DNA of 64,000 nt, from assembly GCA_024640405.1 (NCBI GenBank), contig JAHEFB010000019.1:1-64000 (forward strand), in the 5' to 3' direction. The notes under the pieces are model-generated. The model saw only the letters and a program-made list of their open reading frames with translations. It had not been told where the DNA came from and did not search any database. The stretch's first letter is position 1. The number at the start of each line of letters is the position of its first letter. Both the position numbers and the translations under genes were made by a program. Positions 28,192-36,788 of the stretch are shown here, piece after piece. The stretch is from Alphaproteobacteria bacterium. Its GTDB lineage: Bacteria > Pseudomonadota > Alphaproteobacteria > Rhizobiales > Aestuariivirgaceae.

Positions 28192-30000
28192 TCAGTCTCT
28201 TTTGCCCCACGCGCCAAGGGTATGTGGTTTGTTCCAGTCAAGAAGTTCACGCCGCCGTTCAAGACTATCCTGATCTTCGATAAGCGACGGCATGACTGCT
28301 GTCAGAGCTTCGCGCACATCGGCAACTTTCAGTGCCCGTTTCAAGGCGACGGGATTTATCGCAACAGCCGCGCCCTGCTCTATCCAGGCATACACCTCGC
28401 CGGTGGCCTGCTCGGCCAGCTTGACAGTCCGGAGTTTGCGGAAACACTCCTTCAGAAAACCAATGTTGCCGCCTGGTGACATTTCGACCACGTCCGGAAA
28501 CACCTCATCCCGCGAACCGGCTTCCACGTTGACCCGCTTGTAGCGGTCGACGTTTACCATGGCGGAAATGTCGAGAATATTTATGTCGCCATTGAAACCA
28601 AACGCAACTGTGCGGGGTGTTTCACCCTTGTTTACCGAATTGTCGAGGAACTCGTAATGTACCTGTTTTTCGTCTCGCAGCGCCCATGTGAAGAACAGGT
28701 TCGGCATGCCGGAAAACGCTTCGATATTGTGGTAAAGCAGATCATCCACCGCCTTGTAACGCCCGACCTGCTGGCCGCGAAGCCAGGCCCGCTCAACGGT
28801 TTCCTGCGGTGGGGTGATCATGAAAAACATGTACACGACATCACCAAACCGGGTCAGCAACCGGCCCCCCTGCCCGTCGTCGGTTTGAGGAGAAAAACTG
28901 TCAAACCGGAACCTGTCGATCAACAGATGCGGCATGTCTCCGCCGGCCGCTTTCGCCGCCATGTAATCATCGAGTTTCAGGTCAACCATTTCTACCTCAT
29001 GACCTGACAGCGACCCGGCATAACGGGCGGCTTCGCCGAGGGAGCCATAATCAAGCAGGTATTTTCGAAAAATGTCCGGGCTGATCAACGCAAAATCTGT
29101 CCAGTCGAGCCCAAGCACTTCAACCAGTTGTTTCTGTTGTGGACGCAGAGTGCTCTTGCCGGCAGCGGATGCGCCCTTCACATTCAAGATGACGGGTTTT
29201 TCCTGGGCGGGCAAAAGCTTGAAACCTTCTGCTTTCGCTGCCTCGTGGATGATGCCCGAGAGTTGGTCTCCAATGAACTTGCTGCCAAAGCCATTGCCGA
29301 AATCACGCAGTGCAAGTTCCGACAACAATCCGGCACTTCCCACCAATCGCCCCCGTTTTCCAACAATGACGGCCAGCACCCGTAACATTGCTTGATACGC
29401 CGCACATTCGGCCGGATCTGACGAAGCAGCAGCCAATTTCTGCCACCTGGAGGCAAGTTCGTCTTCGCGGGACTGACGCTCCTGCACGGTGCCGGAAGAC
29501 TTGTTTGCGGCACTTCCACCGCCAAACAGCCTCGAAAGCCATCCGCTGCGCCCGGTGGTTTTACGAGGTTGTTCCGCCGCGACCGCCTCGCCGCTCAATG
29601 CGATTTCAAACTCTGCAAGAAACACCTGCCTTGCCGCTTCGCAACATTCGTTGAACGCACCCACAATTGCAGCCCTTTCAGGACCGACATATTTCGACAC
29701 TATGATACCGACCATGCGCCGGAAATTGATTCCCAAAGCCTCATAGACATCACCGTCAGGTACGGACAGTTCCGCCATCACCCGTATCAGGACTTCATGC
29801 ACTATCAGGCGCTCTGGCCGAAATGCCACTAGCGAATGAGGCGGCAGGCCGGTAAAGTCTGCCAGTTCGCGGGCCTGCTGCAACGAGGTGGATACGTTTT
29901 CCGAACGATAGACGGTGGCAAGCGGCAAATACCGTTCCGGTATCGCCGAACTGATGCCCGGCGACCACGGACCGGTATTTATCGGCGTCGGTTCACTCAT
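28192..30000 (-). CDS. Large orphan zeta-toxin-like P-loop kinase
   Basis: The 602-residue protein has an N-terminal region of about 270 residues that I do not recognise, then a zeta-toxin-type kinase core with Walker A GASAAGKST (about residues 276-284), ISPDIFRKYLLDYGS and HLLIDRFRFDSF. Zeta toxins are short (about 250-300 residues), phosphorylate UDP-N-acetylglucosamine and come with an epsilon antitoxin. Here the length is double and no antitoxin gene is adjacent, so a housekeeping or stress kinase role is more likely than a toxin. A gap of 74 bases separates it from the L,D-transpeptidase gene upstream. No signal peptide. Confidence 0.75.
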   Translation of the reverse strand: MSEPTPINTGPWSPGISSAIPERYLPLATVYRSENVSTSLQQARELADFTGLPPHSLVAFRPERLIVHEVLIRVMAELSVPDGDVYEALGINFRRMVGIIVSKYVGPERAAIVGAFNECCEAARQVFLAEFEIALSGEAVAAEQPRKTTGRSGWLSRLFGGGSAANKSSGTVQERQSREDELASRWQKLAAASSDPAECAAYQAMLRVLAVIVGKRGRLVGSAGLLSELALRDFGNGFGSKFIGDQLSGIIHEAAKAEGFKLLPAQEKPVILNVKGASAAGKSTLRPQQKQLVEVLGLDWTDFALISPDIFRKYLLDYGSLGEAARYAGSLSGHEVEMVDLKLDDYMAAKAAGGDMPHLLIDRFRFDSFSPQTDDGQGGRLLTRFGDVVYMFFMITPPQETVERAWLRGQQVGRYKAVDDLLYHNIEAFSGMPNLFFTWALRDEKQVHYEFLDNSVNKGETPRTVAFGFNGDINILDISAMVNVDRYKRVNVEAGSRDEVFPDVVEMSPGGNIGFLKECFRKLRTVKLAEQATGEVYAWIEQGAAVAINPVALKRALKVADVREALTAVMPSLIEDQDSLERRRELLDWNKPHTLGAWGKRD

Positions 30001-30036
30001 GCAAAGGAGTCTACGGGAGTTTGACTGTTCGCCGCA

Positions 30037-30058
30037 AAGAAAAACCGGCGGTCACCGG
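30037..30058 (-). terminator. Weak terminator after the L,D-transpeptidase gene
   Basis: Read on the minus strand, a short stem CCGG TGACCG CCGG is followed by TTTTTCTTT. It lies 17 bases beyond the stop of the L,D-transpeptidase gene. The stem is only four to five pairs, so the call is tentative. Confidence 0.35.
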
Positions 30059-30074
30059 CAACCAGATATCGACG

Positions 30075-30527
30075 TCAGTACGTCACCCTGATCAGGGTAT
30101 TGCTGCGGCCGTATCGTTTCACCAGATTGTAGAATTTTCGCGCATTTGCAGTATGCAGGCGAATGCAACCATGCGAGGCGGGACGACCGAGGCGGCTGAC
30201 ATAGTTGGTGCCATGCACCGCATAACCGCGATTGTAGAAAACCGAATACGGCATGGGTGACCAGTCATATTTGCTGGAGTAGTGCATTCGCTTCGTCCAC
30301 TTGGCCCGCCACGTACCTGTAGGTGTGCGGTATCCTTTGCGGCCAGAGGAAATCTTCCACCTTGCATAAGTCCTGCCATTTACCCGTACGTGCATGGTTT
30401 GCGAAGAAAGGTCCACACGGGCAACCACATCAGCCTTCGATTCGGTGGTACCGGCAACGGTCCAAATTCCGGCAAGTGCCATTGCCGCTACAAAATTACG
30501 CAACACCAAATGGATAAATTTACTCAC
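30075..30527 (-). CDS. L,D-transpeptidase (YkuD domain)
   Basis: YkuD enzymes form 3-3 peptidoglycan cross-links or attach outer-membrane proteins to peptidoglycan. The active-site motif SHGCIRL is present with the upstream histidine in YAVHGTNYVS. The chosen start is a GTG at 30527, which sits seven bases after AGAGGG and gives about 150 residues with a signal peptide ending near ESKADV. An in-frame ATG at 30581 would add 18 residues without signal-like character. It acts in the periplasm. The gene is probably monocistronic. Confidence 0.85.
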   Translation of the reverse strand: MSKFIHLVLRNFVAAMALAGIWTVAGTTESKADVVARVDLSSQTMHVRVNGRTYARWKISSGRKGYRTPTGTWRAKWTKRMHYSSKYDWSPMPYSVFYNRGYAVHGTNYVSRLGRPASHGCIRLHTANARKFYNLVKRYGRSNTLIRVTY

Positions 30528-30697
30528 ACTCACGCCCTCTGTATTGTTTTTGATTGTTGCCCCTAGGGAAGCACAAACCACCGCAACTTGTACAGTGTCT
30601 GTCCGCGAGATTTCGAAACATTGATCGGCAGGGAACGCATCCGCTGATACAAGATCGCGGGTCAGAAGTCTGAGTATTGCAAACAGGAATGGCCGCT

Positions 30698-31939
30698 CTA
30701 CCGCTCGAAGAGAAACTCCCGGCCCAGCTTCACTCTCGGCTCGCCGTTGTAGGCGATAATGTCGGCAGTCGCGTAGGTTTCCGTCAGCGTTGCTGGCAGG
30801 AAGCTGCCGGTGCCCACGGTATCAATCGGCGCCCGCGCCGCGCCCATTATCTGGCACTTCTGCGGACTGAACCCGGACGACGCAACAATCTGTGCCTTGT
30901 TGAATCCTGCCTTGTCGAGCACTCCGCGAGTGCAGATTATGTTTGCTACCGAAACACCGGAGCCAAACAGGACCCTGCGCACTTTGTCGACGAGGATGTT
31001 ACCCGGGTCCAGCTGGAAGGCACGCGGGCCCAGAACGTACTCCACGATGTTGTACTCACCGTCCACGTCCAGCCAGCGCCCGACGGTTTCTATGGATTTG
31101 TCATAATCAAGCCCTTCAGCGAAGCGGCCGCCGTGAGTGTCCAGCCTGACGCCCAGCGTCTTGCCCTGTTCATCAAGTTTTGCCTGGTTGAAAAACCAGT
31201 CCGCAGTGCGCAGGCTGTCGGTGAGCTCCTTGCCGTTGAAGTCCACCAGCGCCACAAGATGATCAATGTGCGGCAGACGTTCGTTGAACAGCTGCGTTGC
31301 CTTCAGCACGTCGCCATCGGTGTATCCCACCAGCGCGTGCGGCATGGTACCGATGCCGGCCTTTGCGCCAAACATCGGCGCCGTCACATCCTGAGAAGAT
31401 CCGATAAAGCCCCTGACCTCCTTGTTGGCCTTTCGTGCCGCCGCAGAGCCGACCGATGCGCCGTAAGCTGCCAGCATGTTCATGTCGATGCCCGAGCCAT
31501 GGCGAGCATGCATGTCGATGAAGGCTGCACCGGGCAGCGCCGTGCACATTTCATAAGCGTTGGCGGCAGAAACGGATGGAAAACCGGTTTTCTGCAGCAG
31601 CAGCGTTTCCACTTCCGATAGTTTTGACATCGGACCGCGAACTTCCATCAGCTTGCGCTCGGCGGGCACTATATCGCCATCAGGATAAAATCTGGTGATT
31701 TCCGCTTCGGGCACAATTGCCTTGATCAACCGCTCGGCAGCCTCAAGCGCTGCAATGCACCGGCGGCGCAAGAACACGGCATAGGTCACCTCGACATCGC
31801 CATTGGCCTCAACAATCATGCGCGTGTTTGTGAAGTACTTGTCCGTCATTTGCGACACTGGAGCTGCGCCCAGGCTAACCTCGACCAGACGGTCAATGGC
31901 CTCGTCGCGCGACAGGCTTTCGGAATTTTTCGATGTCAT
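30698..31939 (-). CDS. pncB: Nicotinate phosphoribosyltransferase
   Basis: The 413-residue enzyme converts nicotinate and PRPP to nicotinate mononucleotide in NAD salvage. It has the family pattern LSEVETLLLQ, the FIDMHARHGSG segment, VRLDTHGG and ICTRGVLDKAG with the phosphate-binding VGTGSFLP late in the protein. The short N-terminal variant (VSQMTDKYFTNTRMIV) is found in many alphaproteobacteria. It is flanked downstream by the transpeptidase gene and upstream by a palindromic repeat at 31981. Confidence 0.88.
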   Translation of the reverse strand: MTSKNSESLSRDEAIDRLVEVSLGAAPVSQMTDKYFTNTRMIVEANGDVEVTYAVFLRRRCIAALEAAERLIKAIVPEAEITRFYPDGDIVPAERKLMEVRGPMSKLSEVETLLLQKTGFPSVSAANAYEMCTALPGAAFIDMHARHGSGIDMNMLAAYGASVGSAAARKANKEVRGFIGSSQDVTAPMFGAKAGIGTMPHALVGYTDGDVLKATQLFNERLPHIDHLVALVDFNGKELTDSLRTADWFFNQAKLDEQGKTLGVRLDTHGGRFAEGLDYDKSIETVGRWLDVDGEYNIVEYVLGPRAFQLDPGNILVDKVRRVLFGSGVSVANIICTRGVLDKAGFNKAQIVASSGFSPQKCQIMGAARAPIDTVGTGSFLPATLTETYATADIIAYNGEPRVKLGREFLFER

Positions 31940-31980
31940 GAAGATAGCTGGCCTTGGCGGGTGGAGAAAACAACGACACT

Positions 31981-32037
31981 AGAGCAACATGGGTTCACTT
32001 GAACCCATAAAGTTGCTCTACCACTTTGAGAGCGATC
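31981..32037. repeat. Dispersed palindromic repeat, copy 1
   Basis: Arms AGAGCAAC / GTTGCTCT and ATGGGTTC / GAACCCAT fold into a hairpin, followed by ACCACTTTGAGAGCGATCA. A close relative lies at 58722-58778 with the same arms (one G for A), the same tail and only a few substitutions. This copy is truncated after GCGATCA compared with the other. There is no T run, so it is not a simple terminator. Confidence 0.75.
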
Positions 32038-32079
32038 ATGGCCTTATCGATACAAACTCGTCAATGGAGTTGCGGCCCG

Positions 32080-32638
32080 CTACTCAACTTCAATCACGAA
32101 CACTGACCACACCCAACGCCCTTCAGTGTCTGAATCGATGCTTTCGCCGCCTGTATCATGCAGCAGCCAGACCGGGCCGCGCCCGCCTATACCCAGCGGT
32201 CTGCCATTGGACGAAATTGCCAGAATCCAGTTCTGGGCGCGTCGGTCGGTTGCCTCAAGTTCAATCGTGTAACCGTCAAGCGCCACAAACGACAGTTTCC
32301 GCACCGGCCGCCACGCCGGCTGCCTTCATGACATCTTGCAGGCTCGGGCCTGACGCGCTGACAGCGGTTGGCCATTTTTCCGCTTTTGCGGACACCGTCA
32401 CCTGTGGCAGGGCCGCCATGTCCGCGTAGGTAAATTCAAACGCTCTGGTGAATTCCTTTTCACGAAACCTGAAGAAGGCATCTGAAAACTCGTCAAAACC
32501 GGCCCTATTGGAATTTTCGATCTTCCCGATGACCGTAAGCTGAGCCGGTTCCGCAGCAATTGCCGTCAGTTGTCCGGCAACAATCAAGCCAAACGCCAGC
32601 ACCATTCCCGCCAGCAGTGAAGCCGCTCGTTTTTGCAT
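32080..32638 (-). pseudogene. Frameshifted periplasmic molybdopterin-type oxidoreductase domain protein
   Basis: Two minus-strand frames together make one protein. The first (from 32638) has a signal peptide, then LTVIGKIENSN and the motif MAALPQVTVSA, and stops at 32276 after KAAGVAAGAETV. The second, one base out of phase, begins VRKLSFVALDGYTIELE and contains RPLGIGGRGPVWLL before stopping at 32080. The join fits the family of short secreted sulfite-oxidase-fold proteins. One inserted base near 32305 restores a single frame when removed. The cysteine ligand of catalytic molybdenum enzymes is not seen. This may be true decay or an assembly error. Confidence 0.7.
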
Positions 32639-32807
32639 ACTCATTTCTCCTGAACACCTATGATCTGTTAACCCGAATTATGCTGGCACCATACGCGTTC
32701 ACAAAGCTCAGTAAAAGGACTATTGCTGGGCACGACCGGCTTTTTGCCGCACATCAACCGTCAATGGAGAGTTGAGCGCCTTCCCGGACCACATGCGATC
32801 GAAGCGG

Positions 32808-33008
32808 TTACTCGGGTTTGGTCAGGTCCAGCCGGTCAAGACCGATATCCTTGAGCACATGATCATCGAGATGCCCGGTATCGAGAAAACTGGTGCCAGA
32901 GTTTTCTCCGCGCCGTATCCCGGTGATCAACCAGCGCATTTTCCGGAAAAAAGTCTCTGAAACAGGCTTGTCCTGTGGGCGGGTTGGAATAATTGTCGAG
33001 TTCGACAT
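32808..33008 (-). CDS. Small DUF1127 protein
   Basis: The 66-residue protein starts MSNSTIIPTRPQDK with AAGGA eight bases upstream. Its C-terminal half, FLDTGHLDDHVLKDIGLDR, carries the DUF1127 core (LxDHxLKDIGL). Members are short, basic, often stress-induced or linked to small-RNA and phosphate responses in alphaproteobacteria. The frame is open upstream to 33239 but only the DUF1127 part is convincing. Confidence 0.75.
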   Translation of the reverse strand: MSNSTIIPTRPQDKPVSETFFRKMRWLITGIRRGENSGTSFLDTGHLDDHVLKDIGLDRLDLTKPE

Positions 33009-33283
33009 GGGGCCAGTCCTTGTTGTACCCGGTTGTGAGTTCAGCACCCCCCAGACAACAGCACGGTCAGTTCTATTGGATTTTCGAGACCAGTAATGTG
33101 GGATTCCCCACCAAAGCCGAATTCTTCCGGTCGTGCCCCTCATACCAGATCTCGGTAACAGCCGCCTTGCGCGACAGATAGCGGCAGGCGTCAATGCATC
33201 CCTTGACCTGCGGCCCGGCAATTCGTCAGTTGAGTTCACCCCCTCCCGGGGTCATGCACTCGCAATCAGTATGGAAGTCAGCA

Positions 33284-34336
33284 ATGTGGCCAGTGGACAA
33301 TAATCAATCACTCGATGCTATCACCACGGATGAAGTGAAAGCGGCTGTGGCAGCCAACGTGTTGCCTGAGCAAAGTGCACAGGCGCTCCTGGCGTTCGTT
33401 GAGCAGTCGCGAAAGCTGCCGTTGCAGCCGGATGAGGAAACCTTTCGCCTCATCCGCAGTTTCAACGATGTGTTTGTCACCATCGCCATCGCTCTGGTGC
33501 TGTTCGCGATCAACAGCCTGCTTGGCGGGTTCGGCCCGATCAACGGATCAGCAAATCCGGTCTCCATGTTTGCAATAGCCGCTGCCAGTTGGTCGATGGC
33601 TGAATATTTCACCCTCCGCCGCCGCATGGCCTTTCCCAGCATCGTATTGCTGGGGGCTTTTGTTTTCAGTGTTTTTCTTGGAGCCGGTGCGTCGGCGAGT
33701 TTGTTGTCAACCGGTGACGACGGGGCAACGGTTACTGCGGTTGGGGCAGTGTTCGCTGTTGCAGCGGCAGGCTTGCACTGGTTGCGCTTCCATGTGCCAA
33801 TCACCGTAGCCGCCGGTATGGCGGCGCTTGTTGTTCTGGCCAATGCCATGGTTGGATTTGGCAACACAACTTCTGCAATGCTGCTCGCATCCGGCCTGGC
33901 AACACTCCTGGTTGCCATGATATTTGACACCCGGGACAGGCGACGGTTGACCCGCAAGGCCGATATTGCCTTCTGGCTGCACATGCTGGCTGCGCCGCTT
34001 ATTGTGCATGGTCTTTTCAAGATGCTGGGTATCCTGACCGGCAGCCTGAGCAGCGCGCAGGCCGGCGCAGTACTGGGATTTTACCTTGCTTTCGGCCTGC
34101 TGGCCCTGATCATCGACCGGCGGGCCTTGCTGGTGTCGTCACTGATCTATGTGCTTTACGCAGCCAGCACCCTGGTCGCGGAATCCGGTTTCCGCGATTA
34201 CAGTTCCGGCATCACCGCACTGGCGATCGGGGTGTTCTTGCTGTTGCTGAGTGCCGGCTGGTCACACCTGCGGTCGCTGGTGCTGAAACTCATGCCACAG
34301 GCAGTGCAGGGGCTGGTTCCTCCTGCTCAGACATAA
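33284..34336 (+). CDS. Multi-pass membrane protein of unknown function
   Basis: The chosen ATG at 33284 (MWPVDNNQSLDAITTDEVK) follows GGAAG and gives 350 residues; in-frame starts at 33254 and 33194 are less supported. A soluble N-terminal part of about 60 residues (DEVKAAVAANVLPEQSAQAL) precedes roughly nine to ten membrane helices. The N-terminal helix pair resembles DUF2157-type membrane proteins, but I cannot place it firmly. It precedes the nsrR operon by about 50 bases before the operator and has no obvious link to it. Confidence 0.65.
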   Translation: MWPVDNNQSLDAITTDEVKAAVAANVLPEQSAQALLAFVEQSRKLPLQPDEETFRLIRSFNDVFVTIAIALVLFAINSLLGGFGPINGSANPVSMFAIAAASWSMAEYFTLRRRMAFPSIVLLGAFVFSVFLGAGASASLLSTGDDGATVTAVGAVFAVAAAGLHWLRFHVPITVAAGMAALVVLANAMVGFGNTTSAMLLASGLATLLVAMIFDTRDRRRLTRKADIAFWLHMLAAPLIVHGLFKMLGILTGSLSSAQAGAVLGFYLAFGLLALIIDRRALLVSSLIYVLYAASTLVAESGFRDYSSGITALAIGVFLLLLSAGWSHLRSLVLKLMPQAVQGLVPPAQT

Positions 34337-34385
34337 AAAACGGGTTGATGCGCCTGGTACAAGGCATGTTGCGAATGAATTATAA

Positions 34386-34408
34386 TTAATGTATTTAAGA
34401 TACATCTT
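34386..34408 (+). promoter_or_regulatory. NsrR-type operator upstream of nsrR
   Basis: The core ATGTATTTAAGATACAT is an 11+6 type palindrome (ATGTAT / ATACAT) extended by CTT on the right. It closely matches the published NsrR box, which has ATGYATT and RATRCAT half-sites around AA. It lies 13-35 bases upstream of the nsrR start, where binding would block transcription, so autoregulation by NO-sensitive repression is expected. Confidence 0.7.
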
Positions 34409-34420
34409 TAAGAGGTTGCC

Positions 34421-34861
34421 ATGCGACTGACGCTTCAAACCGACTACGCTCTGCGAATTTTGATGTATCTGGCAAGCAACCAGCACCGTCTGGTCACCAT
34501 CGCGGACACATCGAGAAAATTTGGGATTTCCCGAAATCATTTGATGAAAGTTGCCCACATGCTTGCCACCCACGAATACATCGAGACGGTTCGCGGGCGA
34601 TCGGGCGGATTGCGGCTGGCAAAACCCGCACGCGCAATAAACATTGGCAAGGTCGCCCGTGACCTGGAAAACGACAATGGATTCCTGGAATGCTTTCAGA
34701 ACGGCAAGGGAAACTGTCTGATCGTCCCGACCTGCAGGCTGAAAGGCCTGATGTCCGCCGCCCTGCAGGCGTTTTACACATCGCTCGAACGTCACACTCT
34801 TGCCGATCTGACGGTTGGCAATCGTGTCCTCAGTGATTTGTTGGTCGAGGAGGCCCAATGA
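34421..34861 (+). CDS. nsrR: NsrR-type Rrf2-family nitric-oxide-sensing repressor
   Basis: The 146-residue protein has the Rrf2 winged helix (MRLTLQTDYALRILMYLASN, then FGISRNHLMKVAHML) and the three-cysteine cluster-binding loop ECFQNGKGNCLIVPTCRLKG. The cysteine spacing (C-x7-C-x5-C) fits NsrR rather than IscR. An Fe-S cluster destroyed by NO would release repression. Its TGA overlaps the ATG of the haemoglobin gene (ATGA), so the two are coupled, and an NsrR-like palindrome lies directly upstream. Confidence 0.88.
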   Translation: MRLTLQTDYALRILMYLASNQHRLVTIADTSRKFGISRNHLMKVAHMLATHEYIETVRGRSGGLRLAKPARAINIGKVARDLENDNGFLECFQNGKGNCLIVPTCRLKGLMSAALQAFYTSLERHTLADLTVGNRVLSDLLVEEAQ

Positions 34862-35304
34862 TCGAACCTTCGCGGACACCGGCACAACTTCACCGCGAAC
34901 AGGTTCAGCGCGATGCTTTGCGGATTGGCATTGACGAGGAGTACATTTCAACCCTCGTTGATACATTCTACCATCGCATCCGTCAGCACGAAGTGCTGGG
35001 CCCCGTCTTTTCCGACGCAATCGGCCCCGGCTGGGCACCCCATCTGGCGAAGATGAAAAACTTCTGGTCATCTGTTGCCAGGAATACCGGCCGTTACAGC
35101 GGTAAACCGGTACCGGTCCACCAGAAACTCACGCAGGTTCAAAAGCACCATTTCTGCGTATGGCTGGCCCTGTTCAGGCAAACGCTCATTGACACAGCTC
35201 CCACGCCGCAAGCCGTTGATTATTTCATGCTGCGGGCAGACAGGATCGCCCGCAGTCTGCAAATGGCAATGTTTGACAGGCCAGGAACGCCGGCCGACTG
35301 CTGA
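34858..35304 (+). CDS. Truncated haemoglobin, group III-like
   Basis: The 148-residue globin has the pattern FYHRIRQHEVLGPVFSDAIG, then HLAKMKNFWSSVARNTGRYSG and the VHQKL motif, where the proximal histidine is expected. Group III truncated globins bind NO and O2 and are often under NsrR control. The gene is translationally coupled to nsrR, so it very likely serves NO detoxification or sensing. A reductase partner is not in the window. Confidence 0.85.
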   Translation: MIEPSRTPAQLHREQVQRDALRIGIDEEYISTLVDTFYHRIRQHEVLGPVFSDAIGPGWAPHLAKMKNFWSSVARNTGRYSGKPVPVHQKLTQVQKHHFCVWLALFRQTLIDTAPTPQAVDYFMLRADRIARSLQMAMFDRPGTPADC

Positions 35305-35416
35305 CTGGATGCAACTGCGAGATTGAAAGCGAAGCAACGTGAACCGCTTTTGCGTGGATATCCGGCCAGGTTTTCTAGACAGTTTCACTGACGTGTTGGC
35401 TCGTCTGACCGGTTTG

Positions 35417-36193
35417 TCAAATCCCTCCCAGCACAGTTTCGGCGCCGGCAGAAATCAAGCCGGCGTCGCTGGAAACAGATACAAGACTGAAACCCAAATC
35501 TGCAAAATTCCTGGCCTGTTTACTGCCGGACGCATAAATGCCGGAAATCTTGTCGTGCTTGCGCGCCGATGCAACAATCCCGGGCAGAGCATCGATCACG
35601 CCGGGATCGTTGGCACCGCCTACTTTGCCGCCCGACAGATTGATCGACAGGTCATAGGGGCCGACAAACACGCCATCAATCCCGTCTTCTCCCAAAATAT
35701 CATCGAGGTTGGAGATCGCCTCGGCTGTTTCGATCATCGCCAGTACGCAGGTCAGATCGTTGGCCGCGCTCAAATAGTCCTGCTTATCCATATTCCACAG
35801 CTCAAGCGCCAACGCCGGACCAAAGCTGCGCGAAGCAAGTGGCGGATACCTGGTCGCGTCAACCAGTTTTCTGGCGTCGTTTGCGGTATTGATCATTGGG
35901 GCGATAATGACGGAGGCCCCTGCATCCAGTGCGCGTGCCGCCATTCCGCAGTCGTCCAGTGGCGGCCGCATCATCGGCACCCCGCCGGCGCGGCCAATGG
36001 CCTGCATCATCAGCCGCATTTCGTCGTAACCGGCAAATCCATGCTGCATGTCGCACAGCGCACCGGTCAGGCCGCCCCGTATCATGGCGGCAGCCTGCCC
36101 CTCACCCGGCAACTGGCACCAAACCATGAACACCGGACTACCGTCCGCATTTGCAAGACGGGTTTTCAGCGACAATAAATGGGAAACGGCCAA
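35417..36193 (-). CDS. HpcH/HpaI-type aldolase (2-oxo acid aldolase family)
   Basis: The 258-residue protein has the TIM-barrel aldolase landmarks: CDMQHGFAGY near residue 48, RPPLDDCGMAARALDAGA, the metal-binding AMIETAEAISNLDD and DGVFVGPYDLS. Family members split 4-hydroxy-2-oxo acids into pyruvate and an aldehyde using a divalent metal. The precise substrate is unknown. It sits just downstream of the ATPase inhibitor gene on the same strand, with no functional link evident. Confidence 0.85.
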   Translation of the reverse strand: MAVSHLLSLKTRLANADGSPVFMVWCQLPGEGQAAAMIRGGLTGALCDMQHGFAGYDEMRLMMQAIGRAGGVPMMRPPLDDCGMAARALDAGASVIIAPMINTANDARKLVDATRYPPLASRSFGPALALELWNMDKQDYLSAANDLTCVLAMIETAEAISNLDDILGEDGIDGVFVGPYDLSINLSGGKVGGANDPGVIDALPGIVASARKHDKISGIYASGSKQARNFADLGFSLVSVSSDAGLISAGAETVLGGI

Positions 36194-36196
36194 TAC

Positions 36197-36520
36197 CTAG
36201 CCTTCAGCCTTGATCTGCGTGATCGCTTCTGCAAGCAGTTCATCCATCTGGCGGCGAAGTTGGTGGTCGGACTGTTCGATTCCGGCAGCGTCAAAGTCGC
36301 CGCGCACCTTGCGAAACACATCATCGTCACCGGCTTCCTCGAAGTCAGACTTGATGACTTCTTTCGCATAGGCCTGGGCATCGTCACCGGATTTGCCCAT
36401 CAAACCGGCAGCCCAAAGACCCAACAGTTTGTTGCGCCGCGCGCCTGCCTTGAACTGAAGCTCCTGATCATGGGCAAACTTGCCTTCGAAGCCTTTTTTT
36501 CGTTCGTCAAAACTGCTCAT
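36197..36520 (-). CDS. DUF1476 F1-ATPase zeta-subunit inhibitor
   Basis: The 107-residue protein matches the alphaproteobacterial DUF1476 family: MSSFDERKKGFEGKFAHDQE, RRNKLLGLWAAGLMG and the C-terminal LRRQMDELLAEAITQIKAEG. The Paracoccus member is the zeta inhibitor of ATP synthase, inserting its N-terminus between alpha and beta subunits to block hydrolysis. It is cytoplasmic, with no signal peptide. It lies between the aldolase gene and the purC cluster, as in other genomes of the group. Confidence 0.88.
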   Translation of the reverse strand: MSSFDERKKGFEGKFAHDQELQFKAGARRNKLLGLWAAGLMGKSGDDAQAYAKEVIKSDFEEAGDDDVFRKVRGDFDAAGIEQSDHQLRRQMDELLAEAITQIKAEG

Positions 36521-36788
36521 TCGTTTTCGTGCTCCATTGTAGGGGGCTTGATAATGCTGTCCTGCAAGACATAGACAATCGATGTACCAGCTTCAATACG
36601 TCTTGTGCGGCATTGCGCAGCACAGGTCTCAAAAACATCCGGCCTGAATTCACTTATCCCATGCAATTCCGTTTGAAACCAGTTAAGGAATCGCCCACTT
36701 CCATTGTACCAATGACCCATCTGGTCTAGAGAGTGCCTTTCGGCACAAGCGTTTTCGGGCGTTTTGCCGCCATTCAGGGAATTTCCAA

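Noticed and set aside
28192-30000. Toxin-antitoxin module
   Set aside because: No small antitoxin gene flanks the zeta-like kinase, and its size does not fit a plasmid addiction toxin.
30677-31621. Plus-strand frame opposite pncB
   Set aside because: Antisense shadow of a fully conserved gene.
34262-35071. Long minus-strand frame opposite nsrR and the globin gene
   Set aside because: Composition and position mark it as a shadow of two well-supported coupled genes.
35339-36178. Long plus-strand frame opposite the aldolase
   Set aside because: It has no recognisable domain and the opposite strand encodes a full aldolase with all motifs.
36690-36725. Another MITE end before purC
   Set aside because: Only scattered matches to the terminal repeat (CACTTCCATTGTACCAATGA) and no TAA duplication.
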